From contig QANU01074086.1 of NCBI GenBank assembly GCA_003254905.1, positions 1 through 64,000 of the forward strand: a DNA stretch of 64,000 nucleotides, given 5' to 3'. Below, one piece after another: positions 1 to 9,990 of the stretch. The DNA is from Nissolia schottii (lineage: Eukaryota > Streptophyta > Magnoliopsida > Fabales > Fabaceae). The translations under genes and the position numbers were made by a program. Position 1 is the stretch's first letter. Each line of letters starts with the position of its first letter. The notes under the pieces are model-generated. The model did not search any database, was not told the origin of the DNA, and saw only the letters and a list, made by a program, of their open reading frames with translations.

Positions 1-2099
1 GCACCAATGCCGTTATTGGAAAGTTACGAGCCTCTAGAAATTTTGCGTTCATTGACTCAGCCAAATTTGTTGTCATGTGAGAACAACGGCGTCCACCATC
101 AAATGCACAAATTTACTGTTCTCGAGGGATCTCATCAATCCAAGCGGCATATGCCTCAGAATGCTGACGTAGCCTTTCATAACGCCGATTGTACTGCTCT
201 ACAGTGCTCGAATACCCTGCAAACGAAGTGTAACGAAGATCATGATTAACCGCTAACATGAATATTTACATGGGCAAATGTAACAAATCGAATTTTACAA
301 AATGTAACTTACCAATAGCCTTCACAAGCTTTTCCATGAACTTCACCTTAAAGTGACGGGCAAAATTCTGTGCAATGTGTCTGATACAGAATAGATGGTA
401 TGCCCACAGACCGCCCATTCGTCGTACTGCAGATTTTATGGACTCGTGCCGATCAGATATCAAGCCAATGGGCCACCCTTCCGGTAGGGATTGCCGCAAA
501 TTGTGCAAGAAAAAAAAACCATGCATCTGCGGTTTCACCCTCAACGATTGCAAATGCAATGGGAACAATTGATTGATTGCAATCTTGAGTTGATGCCATC
601 AACAAGACACCCTTGTATTTCCCGTACAAGTGTGTTCCATCTACCTGGATCATTGGCTTGCAGTGCTTGAATGCATTTATGCAAGGACCAAAACCCCAAA
701 ATGTACGTCGGAAAGTACGGGCATCTGTCCTAACAGATCCATCAGCACTGAAAGCTTCAGTAGTATCAACATCCCATGTGCAGGATGGATCAAAATGTTG
801 TAATGCAATCAACCAATATGGCAAGTCATTGTATGATTGTTCCCAATTGCCATAGACTTGTGCAATTGCATGTTGCTTCGCAATCCACGCTTTTCTGTAC
901 GATGGCCAGTATCCTTCACGGTCCATAACATCTGCTTGAATTGACTTCACCGGCATTGTTGGCTTCGCCCTTATTTGTGCCACAATCATGCCAGCAATCT
1001 TAACAGAAGTCAACTTTGAGTGGTCACAAGTAAGCCGCTCTGCAAGGCAAGTGTGAGGGCCGTTGTATCTTGTGACCTCCCAATAATGATTATTTTTCCT
1101 CAACGATGCCCTAAGAAGCCATTGGCAGCATTGTCCAAACTTCTTGCATTTGCAGAAGTAAGTCACCGGTGATGACTCTTTTATTTTGTAGTCAGCCCCG
1201 ACACGCAAGCAATGGCTTGCAACGGCTTCCCTAACTTCGTCCCTGTTTGCAAAGAATTTTCCTTTGTACAGCTCATCGCCTGCAAAGTATTCATTATGCA
1301 GATCTCCCAATTCAGTTGCACGCATCCCCCAACATCATATGTTTGCAAGAACATTGGTGTATCCTCGATTTGTGCAGTTCTTTCGTCATCTATATCAACA
1401 ATTGATCCATCAGTTAATTTCATAATTGATAACAAACAACCAAAATAAGTCATTCATGTAATAAACAGATTTGCAGTTCTGATATGCAAGATCCTCATCA
1501 AGAGGCAAGCATAGAGCATACTTTGCAGATCTGTCAATGTACATACTTAATTTAGGCATAAATAAAGTCAACAATTTGAGTTACAATTATGTAATACCTG
1601 AATCATCGTCTGATCCATCGCCGTCAGACTTGTCACTTTCATGCTCGCTCCAACTTCCATCACCCTCTTCCTCTGCCCAGAACTCATCATCTGACACTAA
1701 TGTTGTCTCAAAATCTTCATGACGCAATTCGTTTGCGTTTGGATTGACGCCTAAACCCTCATTCACAGTTGACGCCTCTGTGAAGTTCACGTACAAATCA
1801 ATACAACTCAAGTGTGCCTTATATGTTTCATACTGACAAAACATATGTTGCACTTGACCATCGTTTGATATTGTAATAGGCCGATATTTTATCAGCCCAT
1901 TTAAGAAAGACACTGGTGATTTGTATCTTATTCTCTCCACCCTCTTTTGAAAATGGTGAGATATTACACTACACAAGTCACTGAACGACATAGACGGCCA
2001 CAAGATAATAACCTCGGCCTCATGCGGACTAACAAACTCTACACCCTCAACATTATTTTTTGTAACTGAACCATATGCAGCAACCCCTCCCCTATCCAT
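1..2099 (-). pseudogene. MULE-1: Mutator-like (MuDR) transposase, broken and cut by the window edge
   Basis: Minus-strand transposase of a class II Mutator-like element. The first exon (2099 to about 1598) encodes a PB1-like N-terminal region and an acidic Asp/Ser tail, ending at a GT donor near 1597. The next block (1453 to 453) holds the zinc-binding MuDR region (CKCKKFGQCCQW) and the start of the MULE transposase domain (QVDGTHLYGKYKG, then AFAIVEGETADAW). The remainder (568 to 313) includes SDRHESIKSAV and HLFCIRHIAQNF. A 96-bp intron lies at 217-312. The last visible exon (216 to 1) contains the typical HMTTNLAESMNAKFLEARN. Breaks seen: a frame change at a 5-C run near 1327, another at an 8-A run near 510, and an in-frame TAA near 112. 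The SWIM zinc finger expected at the C-terminus lies outside the window. Family call is firm; whether both homopolymer shifts are biological or sequencing errors is open. Confidence 0.9.
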
Positions 2100-2384
2100 T
2101 TTTTGTATCTTAACAAAAATATAAACACACTAAGAAGAATGACAGACTAGAAGGGCAATAAGAGAATAATAACACAATAACAATAGAGCAAAAGCAAAAA
2201 CAAAATGATGGCAAGAAGAAGTGAAAACAGAGAGGAAAGTGCAAACAAAAAGAGCTGTGTGTGTGTGAAGTGCAAGGAGTGAGTGAGAATTTATAGAAAA
2301 TTCTCCACTCACTCCACCCTTTCTCCTCTTCCTCCCCCTCACCCGTGTGCTGCCCTTTCTGCTATTGATGGGACGTGTGGCAGG

Positions 2385-2640
2385 GGGCTGAAATCGGCTA
2401 ACAGCTGGCCAATTTTACCCCTTAATTTTTTTTCGGCCCTGAAATCGGCCTACAGTTGGCCGATTTCACCCTTTTTTTTCCGGGCATTGAAATCTGTCCA
2501 TCCCTGATCGATTTTACCTCCATTTTTTTTTTTACTTTTTCTCGTACTGAAATCGATCCAACCATGACCAATTTCAGTACACAATCCCACACATCCGTAA
2601 ATTACCCCCCCCCCCCCCCGGGGCAATATCAGGAACAACA
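2385..2640. repeat. Palindromic repeat modules upstream of MULE-1
   Basis: Three to four imperfect modules of about 50-65 bp follow each other. Each begins with a CTGAAATCGGCC-like block and answers it 10-20 bp later with a GGCCGATTTCA-like inverted block, then a T-rich spacer. The array ends at a 15-C run near 2607-2621. It lies at the 5' side of MULE-1 and directly before the mTERF leader, so it is most simply the subterminal or terminal-inverted-repeat region of that element. The exact end and a 9-bp target duplication could not be fixed because the other end is outside the window. Confidence 0.6.
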
Positions 2641-3186
2641 TCCGAATACCCTTCCCCGGTTCCCATTATCCTTTCTCACCTCTCTGAGAGTAAGAAAAAG
2701 AAGTGAAGCTTCAACGCCACCTCTCATCTCTCTCTCTTTCGATCTTAAACCCTTCATTCAGCCTCAGCCGCACCCACCCCCTATTACCTCTCTTCTCTTC
2801 CCACCAGTTCACCGCCGGCAACAACACACAACACAACCACCAGCAGCGGCGGCGACAAGAATATCTTCGCGGTTTGCCACGTGCCCAGCTTTCTTCTTTG
2901 TTTCTTTCCCTTGTACTTATATTTGAGTGCTTGTTTTTTGTTGCTGTTCAACTAATTACCATAACCATGACACTAGATAGTGAATTATCTCATTTTCTAT
3001 TAGAAGATAATGAGCTTTTGGGGTTCTTTATGTTTTATATTTTTCTGGTATTTACTTTTCTGCAAGTTTGTGACTTGTTTGCTGATTTCAATTTTGTTAG
3101 ACTATGCCTCTACCAAATGGGTAATACCCCTTTATTGTTTTTTCTGCAGATTCAATGTTACTTGAGATTGAGACCCTTTTGTGAAT

Positions 3187-4773
3187 ATGAAGGTAACAAG
3201 CTTTTCTGGTGGCATAGCGAAACCTAGCTTTTTCTATGCTCAAACAGAAATGCCGATTCTAGCATTTGGTCATTCTAAGTTGACTGCTACCTTGGCTCTT
3301 CGCTTGCAATGTAACTGCATGAGGAGGATGGGATTGGTCACAAAGCTTCAGTATTCTGTTGCTGATAATAGGACATTGGCTTCTAGTTCCGTGGATTCGC
3401 CGGCGTCGAAGCAGGAATCCCGTCCCATAAGTAGGAGACGGGGAGGGGCCTCATCGTTGTATAGCCGTCCCAGTTTGTCGGTGATGAAGAAGGATAGGGA
3501 GGGGATGCGCGAAAGGGTTTATGAGTTCTTGCGGGGAATTGGCATTGTTCCTGATGAGCTTGACGGTCTTGAGCTCCCGGTGACGGTTGAGGTTATGAGG
3601 GAGCGTGTAGATTTCCTTCACAGTTTGGGGCTTACAATCGAAGACATCAACAACTATCCGCTTGTTCTCGGCTGTAGTGTCAAGAAGAATATGATTCCCG
3701 TGCTCGATTACCTTGGGAAATTGGGAGTTAGGAAATCCACATTCACTCAGTTTTTGCAGAGGTACCCGCAAGTGCTCCATGCTAGTGTGGTCGTGGATCT
3801 TGTGCCGGTGGTCAAGTATCTTCAGGGGATGGATATAAAGCCCAACGATGTTCCTCGTGTTCTTGAGAGATACCCTGAAGTGTTGGGATTCAAACTTGAG
3901 GGAACCATGAGCACATCGGTTGCCTATTTGGTTGGAATTGGCGTAGCAAGGAGAGAACTTGGAGGTGTCTTAACTAGATACCCAGAGATTTTGGGGATGC
4001 GAGTCGGTAGAATCATCAAGCCTTTTGTAGAATATCTGGAAAGCTTGGGAATTCCAAGGTTAGCCATTGCTAGATTGATAGAGAAAAGACCTTATATTCT
4101 TGGATTCGGGCTGGATGACAAGGTGAAGCCAAATGTGAAATCCCTTGAAGAGTTTAATGTTAGGAAAACATCGCTTCCCTCTATAATTGCTCAGTGTCCT
4201 GACATAATCGGAGCTGACTTAAAGCTAAAGCTTGTCAATAAGAGAGACTTACTCAACTCTGTGCTTGGTGTGGATCCTGAGGATTTTGGCAGAGTCGTTG
4301 AGAAGATGCCACAAGTAGTTAGCCTCAGTAATGAACCTATGCTGAAGCATGTTGATTTTCTTAAGGATTGTGGATTTTCCTTGGAGCAGATGAGGAAAAT
4401 GATTGTTGGATGCCCTCAACTACTTGCTTTGAACATTGACATCATGAAACTTAGCTTTGATTTTTTCCAAACTGAGATGAAGAGGCCTTTGGAAGACTTG
4501 GTTAAATTCCCAGCATTCTTTACGTATGGACTGGAGTCAACTATAAAACCTAGGCATAAGGTGGTTGCCAAGAAAGGATTAAAGTGTTCTCTTGCGTGGA
4601 TGCTTAATTGCTCTGATGAGAAGTTTGAGCAAAGAATGGAATATGACACTATTGAGTTGGAAGAGATGGAAATGGAACCGTCATTTGACATGAATTCGCT
4701 GATGCAACCGAGGAATGATGAATCAGGTTCCGATTATGAAGACAGTGATGATGACGACGACTATGATGATTAG
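3187..4773 (+). CDS. MTERF4: mTERF domain protein, mTERF4 (RUG2/BSM) type
   Basis: Single-exon gene for a 528-residue organelle-targeted mitochondrial-transcription-termination-factor family protein. These are helical-repeat nucleic-acid-binding proteins; the Arabidopsis counterpart acts in chloroplasts (group II intron splicing) and is needed for leaf development. The body matches what I recall of Arabidopsis mTERF4 closely, for example FLRGIGIVPDELDGLELPVT, INNYPLVLGCSVKKNM and SLAWMLNCSDEKFEQRM. About eight to nine mTERF repeats run from residue ~110 to ~430, each with the P-x-[IVL]-L/Y signature (YPLVLG, YPQVLH, YPEVLG, YPEILG, RPYILG). Residues 1-60 are basic and Ser-rich, fitting a transit peptide. 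The C-terminus is a long Asp/Glu tail. ATG at 3187 is chosen because the frame upstream has only GTG at 3181 and MKVTSF aligns with the family N-terminus. A TTTCTGCAG acceptor just upstream (~3150) suggests a 5'-UTR intron. Confidence 0.95.
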   Translation: MKVTSFSGGIAKPSFFYAQTEMPILAFGHSKLTATLALRLQCNCMRRMGLVTKLQYSVADNRTLASSSVDSPASKQESRPISRRRGGASSLYSRPSLSVMKKDREGMRERVYEFLRGIGIVPDELDGLELPVTVEVMRERVDFLHSLGLTIEDINNYPLVLGCSVKKNMIPVLDYLGKLGVRKSTFTQFLQRYPQVLHASVVVDLVPVVKYLQGMDIKPNDVPRVLERYPEVLGFKLEGTMSTSVAYLVGIGVARRELGGVLTRYPEILGMRVGRIIKPFVEYLESLGIPRLAIARLIEKRPYILGFGLDDKVKPNVKSLEEFNVRKTSLPSIIAQCPDIIGADLKLKLVNKRDLLNSVLGVDPEDFGRVVEKMPQVVSLSNEPMLKHVDFLKDCGFSLEQMRKMIVGCPQLLALNIDIMKLSFDFFQTEMKRPLEDLVKFPAFFTYGLESTIKPRHKVVAKKGLKCSLAWMLNCSDEKFEQRMEYDTIELEEMEMEPSFDMNSLMQPRNDESGSDYEDSDDDDDYDD

Positions 4774-6180
4774 AATGATAACATTACTTCAATAACTAGT
4801 CTGCATGGGAGAATTTTGTTTTTTCTGGCGGATAATATTCAATTTCTGGGAGAATCATTGCTGTAATATTGAAAAGGTAAATTCTTATTCATACATGAGT
4901 ATATGTGAAACATTTTATTAGTATTTGTATCTTGTATCATATGCTTGTTTATTTGATATGGTGTTGAGTTTAGTACTTTAATGTTTTAAAATTGTACCTC
5001 CAATTTGACTCTCTGTACCCAACAAGTATTTTGTTTTTTGGAGTAAGGATGCAATTTAGTAAGTTGAAGAGAAAACATGCGGAGCGATCTCAACATCATC
5101 TACAATATTCCTTACACTAAAATTATATGAAATTGTGAATGAGAAGTTGACTCGAAGAATAAGCATTAGAAATACAAGAGTCAAGAGTGATTATAATCCT
5201 TTCATGGAAAAAGGAGAACCATTACATTCTACTCTCTTTCTCTTATCAAACTTCCTCTCACCTTTATTTATTTTGTTCATTTTCTATTATCTACATGTTT
5301 AAATTAAAAAATAAAATATCTAGAAAAATAAGAAGACCATTTCCATGTATTTGGCATGTAAAGCCTGAAAAAGGAACTAATCTCAGATTAATATGTATAC
5401 CACTATACCTTCATGGTTTCTCTGTATTTGAGTTCATGTATGTCAACCTCTGTAATATGTATGCAACTTTACCTTTCTGGGTTCTTTTTGATTGTGTCCA
5501 TGTTTGTTGTTTGTGCTCACACACAAGTATGTTTTGTTTACTTTAGCCATGCACATTATTCAATATCCTTGGTGTTTGTTTGCATTGTTTGTGTTGCAGT
5601 CTCCAAAACTTGACGCTTACATTGGGAAATTTTTTCTTTTGCGTATGTTATCGTGGACTACAAGTGATTGTTTCATTTTCTTTGCTAATGCAGTTATTTA
5701 CTTGCGATCATCACACTTACCTCCTATCTGGTAGCGCATTTTCTCGTTTTCATTTTATGCCTGAATATTAATCATAATATGCACGGCATTTCTTTTCTTG
5801 CTTTCCAGTTATCCAGATGTAACAAGAACCGCAACAACATAATCAGCTCCTGGCAACCAGCTTTGGTAAATCTTCAAAAGGTGAAGGGTACCTGATGTTT
5901 ATGAATACAAGACATATATTATGTGTCTTCTCCCCCATCTTTTTTGGCTTCTCCGTAGTGTTAATTTTATTTGACAGAAAAGGCCCTGCTTAGAGGTCAG
6001 CATTATCTTATTTTTCTCAACTGTGCTTGTGTGGTACCTGTAAAGAAATATATCTTGTACTTGTTTCTTCCTTGCAATTACTAAAGTGAACCTGTACCCT
6101 CTTGAATTTGGCTGAAAACAGGAATGCCAATTTAATTCCATTTATACATTGCAATTTATGTGATGAGAGTACCACTCAAA
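4774..6180. other. 3' flank of the mTERF gene; no further gene
   Basis: AT-rich DNA with only short accidental ORFs. TGCAG and TTTCCAG acceptor-like sites near 5600 and 5808 could mark alternatively spliced 3'-UTR exons of the mTERF transcript, but no coding frame continues through them. Nothing else is supported. Confidence 0.4.
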
Positions 6181-6184
6181 CTTA

Positions 6185-6640
6185 ACGGAAAATTTTAAAA
6201 CACAATTATAAGACCGTTGATGTTATATGGAATTGAGTGTTGGGCAGTAAAATGCTAACTAGAGAATGAACTCAATGTTGTAGAGATGTGGATGCTTCGT
6301 TGGATGAGTGTACACACACTAGACAAGATACGATTATGAATGAATGCATTAGAGAGAAAGTTGGAGTAGTACCTATTGTGGAAAAGACGGTAGAACCTCA
6401 CTTAGGTGGTTTGGACATGTGAGGGAACTTGAAAAAGTCTAATGAGGAGTGTAGATAAGATGACAGATACTTTATTAGTATATGTAGAGTGACTTAGAAA
6501 AACTATAAATAAAACTATTAGAAAAGATTTAGAAGTTAATGGTTTGAATTCGAACCTAGTCTATGACAATACACTATGACACCATCTATGTAGCCTACCT
6601 CACGTAGTGGGACAAGATTTAGTTGTTATTGGTAATATCG
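6185..6640 (+). mobile_element. LINE 3'-end fragment (non-LTR retrotransposon)
   Basis: Around 6205-6425 a decayed reading frame matches the C-terminal tail of plant LINE reverse transcriptases. I read a degenerate MLYGIECWAVK, then VVEMWMLRWMS, IRECIREKVGV-like and RWFGHVRE-like stretches, with several stops and frame changes. The 3' end (~6600-6640) reads GTGGGACAAGATTTAGTTGTTATTG, a decayed form of the GGATAAGG-CTTTGTTGTTG tail typical of this group. The copy is strongly 5' truncated. Of the plant LINE groups the tail looks more RTE-like than L1-like, but that assignment is tentative. Confidence 0.75.
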
Positions 6641-7960
6641 TGCCACAGATGCGGCTGCTGCTATTATGAGTACCATAGCATCTCATCTAACGTGCTGACC
6701 AGAAAGAAAGAGACATGAAAAAAGAAAAGGAAACTAGGAAAGTTACTTATCATAAAAAAGTGGGGAGGCTAAAGCTAAAGCTAAAGCTGTACTGCATTAC
6801 TAAATTATTGATTGATTGCTATTCTAAATGTCAAGAACACTAATTCCAACTTACCTGCATAACTTTTCTTTATGCACATTTGCCATCAGCAGCCTCACCT
6901 TTTTTCTTAGATAATTGCATTGCTCACACTAATATAGTAATTTTGGTAATTGGACATATTGGATACTTATTGGCCACAAACTACTACAACATAAGTGTAA
7001 GGGTTGGAGTTAGATTTGCTTTGTTGTGTATGAATGATAAGTGTGCCAAACTCTTTAAAGTGCAAATTTTCTTTAGTGTTTGGTATTTAGAAAGGACTTT
7101 GAATTTGAATTTTGGACGTATTGCTTAATACCTTTGGAAATTCATATCCCAACTTGGTAAAGAGAGGAAGGTTATGGATTAAGAAATCACATTTGAAGTC
7201 GGTGCATATGGCATTTGTCGTATATGGCCACGACATAATAATGGTTGATACTACACGATGCAACTATAATTTGATTTGACAATCTATGTGACCAATCAGA
7301 AAACTGCATTATCAAAAGTGAGTTTGAGGATATGCAAGCTGTAACAATCATATTATGAGATGTGTATGCTGTCACTTCCTTCAAGTATATGACAGTATGG
7401 TGTTGGGAGAGTGAGAATCACAATACATTTTTCCTTTTAGTTCCATTAACATTTTTTTTTGCACTTTTCAAATGGTAAATCAAATAGCCACAAAATGTGC
7501 AAGTTTTTTCTTAAAATTACAGTGTCCTTGTTATTAGGGGAAAAGAAAAAGAAAGAATAAGGCTACTTTAAAGCTTACATTACTTATCTGTATAGCTATT
7601 CAATTTTGGGCCTAAATTTATTTCAATTTTTGTTGGATTCAAGAGAGCCCAATAATTAGTTTGTTTGATTTTGATCCAGTTAGCACAAGAGTTTTCGGAA
7701 TGGGATTAAAATTCTGGACCATGTAGGCCCACAATATAGCCCCTTAATAATAACAGTCACAGGAGTGTGCACCAAAAGAATAAAAGTCTCACAAGACTTT
7801 CATTAACTACATATACGACGCTCCAAGCAGCAGCAGCAACAACAACAACACGGGGTGCATAAATTCATTCCTTAATGGTTCATGTGTTGAGTAACACTTT
7901 TTTTTTTCTTTTGTATTGAGTGTTAGACTTGTGTCCAATGAGGCTCCACCTGTTCTATAT
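6641..7960. other. Intergenic, no supported gene
   Basis: AT-rich sequence with short ORFs of no recognisable family. From about 7740 to 7960 it becomes the upstream region of the OVATE-like ORF and contains a CTATATAAG TATA-like box just before its ATG. Confidence 0.4.
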
Positions 7961-7968
7961 AAGTGAAA

Positions 7969-8334
7969 ATGGCACCCCTTTTGTTGCAAAGGGGGGGAGC
8001 CATGCCATGGAGGAGAACAGCAAGGACACAAGATCGGAAGAAAATTGCAGAAAGGCGCAAGAGAAGGATAAGCTTCTCCGCCACACTTCCCGGCGATGCG
8101 CGCGGCGAATTCGCGCACAATTGTTTGTGCGCGGTGAGTTACTCTGCCAACCCTTTCGCTGACATTGGGGAATCAATTCATGAGATGATTGAAAGTGTTG
8201 GTGTTCGTGACTGGGATGAGATGGAGGAGCTGGTTTACTGTTATGTTGCTCTCAACTCATCACAGCTTCATCATGTTATACGTCAAGCATTTGTTAGTCT
8301 ATGTTGTTGTCCGCTTTGTCATGAAATGAAATGA
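7969..8334 (+). CDS. Short OVATE-family (OFP-like) protein
   Basis: A 121-residue ORF whose C-terminal half matches the OVATE domain of plant transcription repressors. The visible core is NPFADIGESIHEMIESVGV, followed by RDWDEMEELVYCYVALNSSQ and HHVIRQAFVSL. OFPs repress transcription with TALE homeodomain partners and act in fruit and organ shape. The N-terminal half (residues 1-55) is basic (KKIAERRKRR) and unlike typical OFP N-termini, and the domain stops soon after the final helix in a Cys-rich tail, so the protein is short for the family. ATG 7969 follows a CTATATAAG box by about 15 bp, which is too close for a normal leader, so the true start could be further inside, or there could be an unseen upstream exon. 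It may be a truncated gene or a pseudogene. The domain call is good; gene integrity is uncertain. Confidence 0.6.
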   Translation: MAPLLLQRGGAMPWRRTARTQDRKKIAERRKRRISFSATLPGDARGEFAHNCLCAVSYSANPFADIGESIHEMIESVGVRDWDEMEELVYCYVALNSSQLHHVIRQAFVSLCCCPLCHEMK

Positions 8335-8359
8335 AATGATGTTATATCCCAAGAATTCT

Positions 8360-8545
8360 GTTTTTTTAGGTTGCCTGCCCGGTATCCAAGGCTCAGCCTA
8401 GACTAATCCGAGTCGACCCGGGTCGCGCACCTGGCTATGGCGAGTGAGTCTCCCAGCAGGGATAACTGCGTACACAAGGTCTCGAACTCGGGACCTTGCT
8501 TAAGCGATACCAAGCTGCTTACCACTTGGACTAACCCCCGTTGAT
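8360..8545 (-). mobile_element. Full-length tRNA-derived SINE with 13-bp target duplication
   Basis: Read on the minus strand, the element starts near 8540 with a pol III A-box-like block (TAGTCCAAGTGG), then a B-box-like GAGTTCGAGACC. A GC-rich body follows and it ends in GGGCAGGCAACC plus a short A tail (plus strand 8361-8370). It is flanked by exact 13-bp direct repeats TCCCAAGAATTCT at 8347-8359 and 8546-8558. It is inserted just downstream of the OVATE-like ORF. A 3' fragment of the same family lies at 13079. Confidence 0.85.
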
Positions 8546-9011
8546 TCCCAAGAATTCTTTGATGCTGTAGAGTAGTAACTAAAACCCTGTGCTCTGTGCT
8601 CTATTTAATGTATTTAACACCTTTTGCGTATTATTATTGGTAGGACAAGATCAGTTACGTCTTCTTTATATCTATTATATCCATTTCTCCATTTAAATAA
8701 AATTATGCGGGCAACTATTTTAAGATAAGTAATTTTAGAAAAATATATAACACATTTCATTATTTAATTTGAGAATTAGTTGAAATGGAATTAGGAAACT
8801 TTATCTAAAATTTTTCCCTTTATTGTTATCCGGCACTATTAATACATTTTTAATAGTTACAAAAACCTAACAGACCCTGTAGTATTGAATGATTCATAGC
8901 ACAATTTCTTTTTTCTTACTCTAATAGTGCCATTCAAGAATATACAAGTTAAGGTGACTCTGTCTGCTTTACTATGGTGGAGGGTTTTTTCACCCTACCA
9001 ATTCCCTTATA

Positions 9012-9145
9012 CTCCCTCCGTTCCTTTTTATAATTTTGTTACGTTTAAAAATCAGTGTATTTAATTAATTATTAATAATATACATTGATTTTTGAATGTA
9101 CCACTACCAAAATTGTAAGTGATAAATAAAAAGGAATGGATGGAG
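9012..9145. mobile_element. Stowaway-like MITE
   Basis: A 134-bp AT-rich element with terminal inverted repeats CTCCCTCCGTTCC and GGAATGGATGGAG, flanked by TA at both ends (9010-9011 and 9146-9147). This is the hallmark of Tc1/mariner-derived Stowaway MITEs. The interior is itself foldback (AAAAATCAGTG and its complement-like ACATTGATTTTT). Confidence 0.85.
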
Positions 9146-9990
9146 TATTGTTAAATAAGATTGAATTACTCTATTGTGCTTTGGGATGACAAAAATATCC
9201 ACGAACTCATATATTTACAAATATTATCCATGATGGGTATGAGTATGTTCGCACTAATGGATATGAATACGGGTATTGAAGTACTTGACCCATTGATACC
9301 CGCTAATTTTTCATTAATATATAAAATTATATAAATGCCTTTAAATATATGAATATAAAAACTAAAACCCCTAATTCATTTTTATCTATAATGTTATTGA
9401 ATTTTTATTATGTATTTTGTTAATTTAAATATTGACTTTTCAGTAGTAGTATTTTGATATATTATATTTGATAGTGAATTTTATAATTTTTTTTTTAATT
9501 TTTGGTAAATCTTGTGGATATTCATGGAGATTCAAATTTTTGTGAATAAGAGTAATGGATACTCATGATGGATTCAGATACAAGTACGGATAACAAAATA
9601 TTAAATGAGTATGGATAGTGAAAGGCATGTGTCGATACCCACGTATATCGTGTTGTATTCAGATTTGAACTTTGAAATATAAATACACTAAACTAACCAT
9701 ATACTAATCCTACATTATTGACACTTATTTGCAAGTAATTTCCGAAATTACTGTTCTTAACTACTAATTTTACTTTATATTTATTCCATGATACACAAAA
9801 TATATAAGAACAAAAAATATACACTTCAATTGCCCAGAATTCTTTCAATAACTCCTACAATAACATGAAACCACACTTATTAGTACTACTTATTTTCAGC
9901 TTTAAAGACCAAGATAATGACAAAAAAGCCAATCCAATTCCCATCGTCAAAGGTTCTAGTCAGCTTATGTTGTCAGATCAAAGGTTCTAG
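9146..9990. other. Intergenic AT-rich repeat-like DNA
   Basis: Between about 9180 and 9665 several GGATATNCATG / GGGTATNGA-like words recur on both strands (for example near 9233, 9270, 9515, 9555 and 9640). This suggests an old non-autonomous element with inverted ends. No coding potential was seen. Confidence 0.3.
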
